Origin: RGIG3002 sp045546775
Lineage (GTDB): Bacteria > Bacillota > Clostridia > Lachnospirales > Lachnospiraceae
Assembly (NCBI GenBank): GCA_045546775.1
Contig: JAZQDM010000094.1
Coordinates: 1-17,829 of the forward strand
Direction: 5' to 3'
Length of the DNA stretch: 17,829 nucleotides
Shown: piece by piece, positions 14,884-17,829 of the stretch
Numbering within the stretch: position 1 is the stretch's first letter
Layout: every line of letters begins with the position of its first letter
Translations under genes and position numbers: made by a program
The notes under the pieces: model-generated
Told to the model about the DNA's origin: nothing
The model's database searches: none
The model's input: the letters and a program-made list of their open reading frames with translations, nothing else

Positions 14884-15864
14884 ATGGAAAACAGAAATAG
14901 CATAAAAGACATGGATTCGCTTTATATTCCGCAAAATGACGAGAATATAAATTATCCGGTGAATACTACCTTTGTCGATTTAAACCGTATGTATATGGGA
15001 CAAATGCGTTGGCATTGGCACGAAGAGATTGAACTGATTATTATTAACAATGGCTATGCCACCATTTGTATTGATGATGAAACAATCACTCTGGCTGCCG
15101 GTCAGGCGATTATGCTAAATCAAGGAATTTTGCATTGTGTAAAACCAATACCAAACGAAAAGTGTACGTTTTACTCTATGCTGTTTCACCCTTCTTTTTT
15201 GTTTAGTTACGGACAGGCCTATCTTTCTTCAAAGTATTTGGCACCGGTCATTGATTCAACGTCCTTGAAATACTTATTGATGGATGAATCTGTAACATGG
15301 CAGGCAGAATTGATTGAACATATCAACAATGCCATTGCAGCCAATTTGACACGTAAGTTTGGTTTCGAACTTGTGACAAGAGCAGAACTCACTTTATTTT
15401 GGACCGGTTTGTTGAAACTGTGTACAAAGGACGATTCCCCTATCGAAACAGCTACCATTGAAGTTTCTGCAGACTCCAGACGCGTCAAACAGGCTATTAT
15501 GTACATAGAAAAACATTATGCAAGCGCGATTACGTTGGAAGATATCGCAAATTCCATTCACGTTAGCAAAAGTGAGTGTTGCCGTTGTTTTAAACGAACA
15601 CTCAAAATCACACCAATTGAATATGTTATGAAATATCGAATTTTTGAGTCTACACGCAAAATACGACGAGACACCCCTGATTCCAGAAGCATCTCGTCTC
15701 TTGCCGCATCTGTAGGTTTTAACAATACAAGCTACTTTAATAAGCTTTTCAAAAAATATTTGAACTGTACACCGAGACAATACAAAGCCATGTTGGAAAA
15801 AGATTCCTCCATGCGTTATCTCTCGGGACCATTTCATCCGCAAGATTCTTTCTTTTCATCTTAG
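14884..15864 (+). CDS. AraC-family transcriptional regulator with cupin sensor domain
   Basis: A 326-residue regulator. The N-terminal cupin (about 28-90) has HWHEEIEL (43-50) and GQAIMLNQGILH (73-84), the pattern of sugar- or small-molecule-binding AraC sensors. The C-terminal double helix-turn-helix spans about 201-304, with LEDIANSIHVSKSECCRCFKR in the first half, read in two parts: LEDIANSIH and SKSECCRCFKR, and the second half VGFNNTSYFNKLFKKY close to the family signature, ending TPRQYK. Such proteins in gut Clostridia mostly switch on carbohydrate-use operons. No transporter or sugar operon adjoins it in this window, so its target is unknown; the glycosidase operon is 7 kb away. The nearby direct repeat suggests self-regulation. 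It ends in a strong terminator. Confidence 0.93.
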   Translation: MENRNSIKDMDSLYIPQNDENINYPVNTTFVDLNRMYMGQMRWHWHEEIELIIINNGYATICIDDETITLAAGQAIMLNQGILHCVKPIPNEKCTFYSMLFHPSFLFSYGQAYLSSKYLAPVIDSTSLKYLLMDESVTWQAELIEHINNAIAANLTRKFGFELVTRAELTLFWTGLLKLCTKDDSPIETATIEVSADSRRVKQAIMYIEKHYASAITLEDIANSIHVSKSECCRCFKRTLKITPIEYVMKYRIFESTRKIRRDTPDSRSISSLAASVGFNNTSYFNKLFKKYLNCTPRQYKAMLEKDSSMRYLSGPFHPQDSFFSS

Positions 15865-15890
15865 GACCTGTCATGACAGGTCCTTTTTTA
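15863..15890 (+). terminator. Rho-independent terminator of the AraC-family gene
   Basis: A 22-bp perfect palindrome (15863-15884, 11-bp arms, so the hairpin tip must open) is followed by a tract of six T. It begins inside the stop codon. The opposite strand has A residues before the hairpin but no T tract after it, so it should end the convergent aminopeptidase transcript only weakly, if at all. Confidence 0.92.
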
Positions 15891-15898
15891 TTTGCATA

Positions 15899-17167
15899 TT
15901 ATTGGGCGAAAAATACTTGCAGTACTTTCACAAGGTATGCTACATCTTTTGCGCCGGCTGTCTCGACCGCAGAATGCATGGCAAGCTGCGCCAAGCCGAT
16001 ATCTACCGTATTGACTGACACATGCGCTGTGGAAATATTGCCAAGCGTAGAACCGCCTGCAATATCCGAACGGTTGCAGTACGTCTGAACCGGTACCTCC
16101 GCACGCTTGCACAAATCTCTCATAACAGCAGCAGACAACGCATCCGTCGTATATTTCTGGCTTCCGTGGTATTTGATGACAATGCCGCCATTCAAATACG
16201 GACGGTTTGTCGGGTCGGCCTTTTCCGGGTGATTCGGATGTACCGCATGGGCATTGTCCGCAGAAATCATAAAACTGTTGGCAATCATGCGGCAAAGCCA
16301 CGATTTGTCTTTTCCGAAAGACTCCTGAATGCGCGTCAAAATGTCGGTAAGGAACGTAGAATCTGCTCCCTGTTTTGTTCCGCTTCCCACTTCTTCGTTG
16401 TCAAAAATGACAGAAACATTGCAAAATCGTTCCGCATTTCCCGCCGTGGTAATTGCTTCCGTTGCCCCGAAAGCACACTCCAAATCATCCAGTCTGGGCG
16501 CACAAATAAACTCTTTGTTTGCACCAAACAACTTGCCTTTTTCGCGGACATACAAAAACAAATCGCTGTCCAAAATTTCCGTTGTCTCTACGCCTGCTGC
16601 CATCGCAACTTCCTGCAAAAAATCACTTCCGTTTTCGGCCCCGGCCCCCGCATAAAGCGGCAACATATCCGTCTGGGCATTGTACTCTACCCCTTTGTTC
16701 ATGTCACGATTCATGTGAATGGCTACATTCGGGATCAGAAGCAAATCTTTGTCGATATTGACATTCTTTGTAACAAACGCATCACCCTCTTTTACTACAA
16801 TCCGGCCTGCTACCGACAACGGTCTGTCAAGCCAGGAAGACAAAATCATACCGCCATACTTCTCCGTATTTAATTTTACGTACTGTTCTTCCACTGTAAT
16901 CTGCGGATTTGCTTTTATTTTAAAAGTCGGAGAATCACTGTGCGCCGCTACAATATGGAAGCCGTCCGGCTCTTCTTTTGGCATTGTCACAGCGGCAACG
17001 GAAGAGCCGTTTCGCACAATATAATACTTGCCCTGCGGCTTTAATTCCCACACGTCTTCTTCCCGCAACGGTTCAAAGCCTGCTTCCTGAAGTTTGTTAC
17101 AAATTTCTTCCACCACGTGGAAGCTGCTCACTCCTTTGTCTACAAATGCCAATAACTGTTCTGTCAT
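15899..17167 (-). CDS. M18 family metallo-aminopeptidase
   Basis: A 422-residue cytoplasmic zinc aminopeptidase of the aspartyl aminopeptidase family, which removes N-terminal residues (often acidic ones) from peptides. The two-metal site is intact: His76 (AAHSDSP), Asp227 (RLDDLE), the catalytic Glu258 with Glu259 (DNEEVGSGT), Asp304 (SADNAHAVHPNH) and His398 (AMHSAVE). Length is as usual for the bacterial family. The ribosome binding site AAGGAG overlaps the stop codon of the preceding fbp gene, only 14 nt away, so the two genes are co-transcribed and perhaps translationally coupled. No metabolic link between them is evident; it is a housekeeping peptide-turnover enzyme. Confidence 0.94.
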   Translation of the reverse strand: MTEQLLAFVDKGVSSFHVVEEICNKLQEAGFEPLREEDVWELKPQGKYYIVRNGSSVAAVTMPKEEPDGFHIVAAHSDSPTFKIKANPQITVEEQYVKLNTEKYGGMILSSWLDRPLSVAGRIVVKEGDAFVTKNVNIDKDLLLIPNVAIHMNRDMNKGVEYNAQTDMLPLYAGAGAENGSDFLQEVAMAAGVETTEILDSDLFLYVREKGKLFGANKEFICAPRLDDLECAFGATEAITTAGNAERFCNVSVIFDNEEVGSGTKQGADSTFLTDILTRIQESFGKDKSWLCRMIANSFMISADNAHAVHPNHPEKADPTNRPYLNGGIVIKYHGSQKYTTDALSAAVMRDLCKRAEVPVQTYCNRSDIAGGSTLGNISTAHVSVNTVDIGLAQLAMHSAVETAGAKDVAYLVKVLQVFFAQ

Positions 17168-17181
17168 TTCTCAAATGCTCC

Positions 17182-17829
17182 TTAAATCTTTTCTGTAATC
17201 TTACCTTCCCGATATGCCAGCAAAAGTTCTTCCAATTCTTCTATATTTTCCAAAATTTCTTTTCCGTTATCGGTATCGGCAACCAATTTTCGTTTTACAA
17301 CCTGTTGTACCAGTACGCGCTGTGAATGAATATCCTTTCCTTCCCGCACTGCTTTGTCTATCGATTCAAACGGTTCATGCGCCGCCAGCACAAGTCCGTA
17401 AGAATTGTAAATAAGCGTATATCCTGCAATACCTGTCTTTGACTGGTACGCTTTCGAAAAACCACCATCGATAATAAGCAACTTGCCATTGCACTTAATG
17501 GGCGATTCACCTCGCTTGGATTCCACCGGAATATGGCCGTTAATAATATGGGAGTCCCCGTCGTCCTCCAAACCAAATTCCGTCAATATTTTGTTGACGA
17601 TTTGTTCGTTTTCCAAAAAGCGATAATACGGGTTTTTGGGCTCGTGGTACGTCTCCTTATCTTCCACAAAATAACGCTCAAATGTGGTCATTTTTTCTTT
17701 TCCGAATACCGGAGAATTTTTGTTTGCCCAAATAAACCACAACAAATCAAGACCTTGTTGCTTGTCTTCGCTCTCGATGGAATAATACGCTTTTCTCGCA
17801 TATTCTTCCAACAAGTCGGATCGTAGCCA
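17182..17829 (-). CDS. fbp: Fructose-1,6-bisphosphatase class III, C-terminal part
   Basis: The last 215 codons of a longer gene whose start lies beyond the window; the frame is open to the edge with no start needed. It matches the C-terminal third of class III fructose-1,6-bisphosphatase (about 670 residues in Bacillus subtilis), a metallophosphatase-fold enzyme that makes fructose 6-phosphate in gluconeogenesis. The key stretch is DGDSHIINGHIPV, with the metal-binding GH of the fold, followed by KCNGKLLIIDGGFSKAY, read here in two parts as KCNGKLLIID and GGFSKAY, and GIAGYTLI. The tail after about residue 150 of the visible part is helical and charged. It is the upstream gene of a pair with the M18 peptidase. 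Confidence 0.94.
   Translation of the reverse strand, partial: WLRSDLLEEYARKAYYSIESEDKQQGLDLLWFIWANKNSPVFGKEKMTTFERYFVEDKETYHEPKNPYYRFLENEQIVNKILTEFGLEDDGDSHIINGHIPVESKRGESPIKCNGKLLIIDGGFSKAYQSKTGIAGYTLIYNSYGLVLAAHEPFESIDKAVREGKDIHSQRVLVQQVVKRKLVADTDNGKEILENIEELEELLLAYREGKITEKI

Noticed and set aside
16022..16873. A 283-residue plus-strand frame opposite the M18 peptidase
   Set aside because: It is Arg/Cys-rich and antisense to a fully conserved metallopeptidase, with no ribosome binding site or recognisable domain.

Overview
The window looks like chromosomal DNA of a low-to-moderate GC Gram-positive anaerobe, most likely a member of the Clostridia close to Lachnospiraceae. This is inferred from strong AGGAGG-type ribosome binding sites, sigma-A promoters, a domain-swapped GH3 beta-glucosidase, a Csp-like subtilase, a class III fructose-1,6-bisphosphatase and a nadA-nadB-nadC operon. 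No phage genes, transposases, CRISPR array, rRNA or tRNA genes were seen.

Layout. (1) 1-2473, minus strand: a secreted modular N-acetylglucosaminidase (autolysin type), cut by the window edge inside a 36-bp tandem repeat. (2) 2761-7954, minus strand: a four-gene operon transcribed acyltransferase-3, acyl carrier protein, AMP-forming acyl ligase, GH3 glucosidase. It has a consensus promoter at 8017-8045 and a strong terminator at 2712-2748. (3) 8136-9881, minus strand: an S8 subtilase with an intact triad. (4) 9992-13113, plus strand: nadA, nadB, nadC, which take aspartate to nicotinate mononucleotide, with one clear promoter. (5) 13176-14561, minus strand: an Rrf2-family regulator followed by cysK. 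A two-way terminator separates nadC from cysK. (6) 14884-15864, plus strand: an AraC-family regulator with a cupin sensor domain, ending in a strong terminator. (7) 15899-17829, minus strand: fbp (3' part only) followed by an M18 aminopeptidase.

How the genes work together. The most distinctive unit is the acyltransferase-ACP-ligase-GH3 operon. Its first three products form a plausible route: the ligase activates a carboxylic acid with ATP, loads it on a dedicated carrier, and a membrane acyltransferase moves it to a surface or exported glycan. The logic resembles the D-alanylation (dlt) system, but with an AT3 protein in place of the MBOAT protein DltB. The substrate and acceptor cannot be told from sequence. 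The nad genes form a complete de novo NAD branch. The Rrf2-cysK pair recalls the CymR-CysK sensor pair of Firmicutes.

The 322-bp divergent region between the Rrf2 and AraC genes is rich in structure: two back-to-back promoters, a 41-bp nested dyad, a 15-bp near-perfect direct repeat and a candidate Rrf2 operator. It is the best place in the window to look for undescribed regulation.
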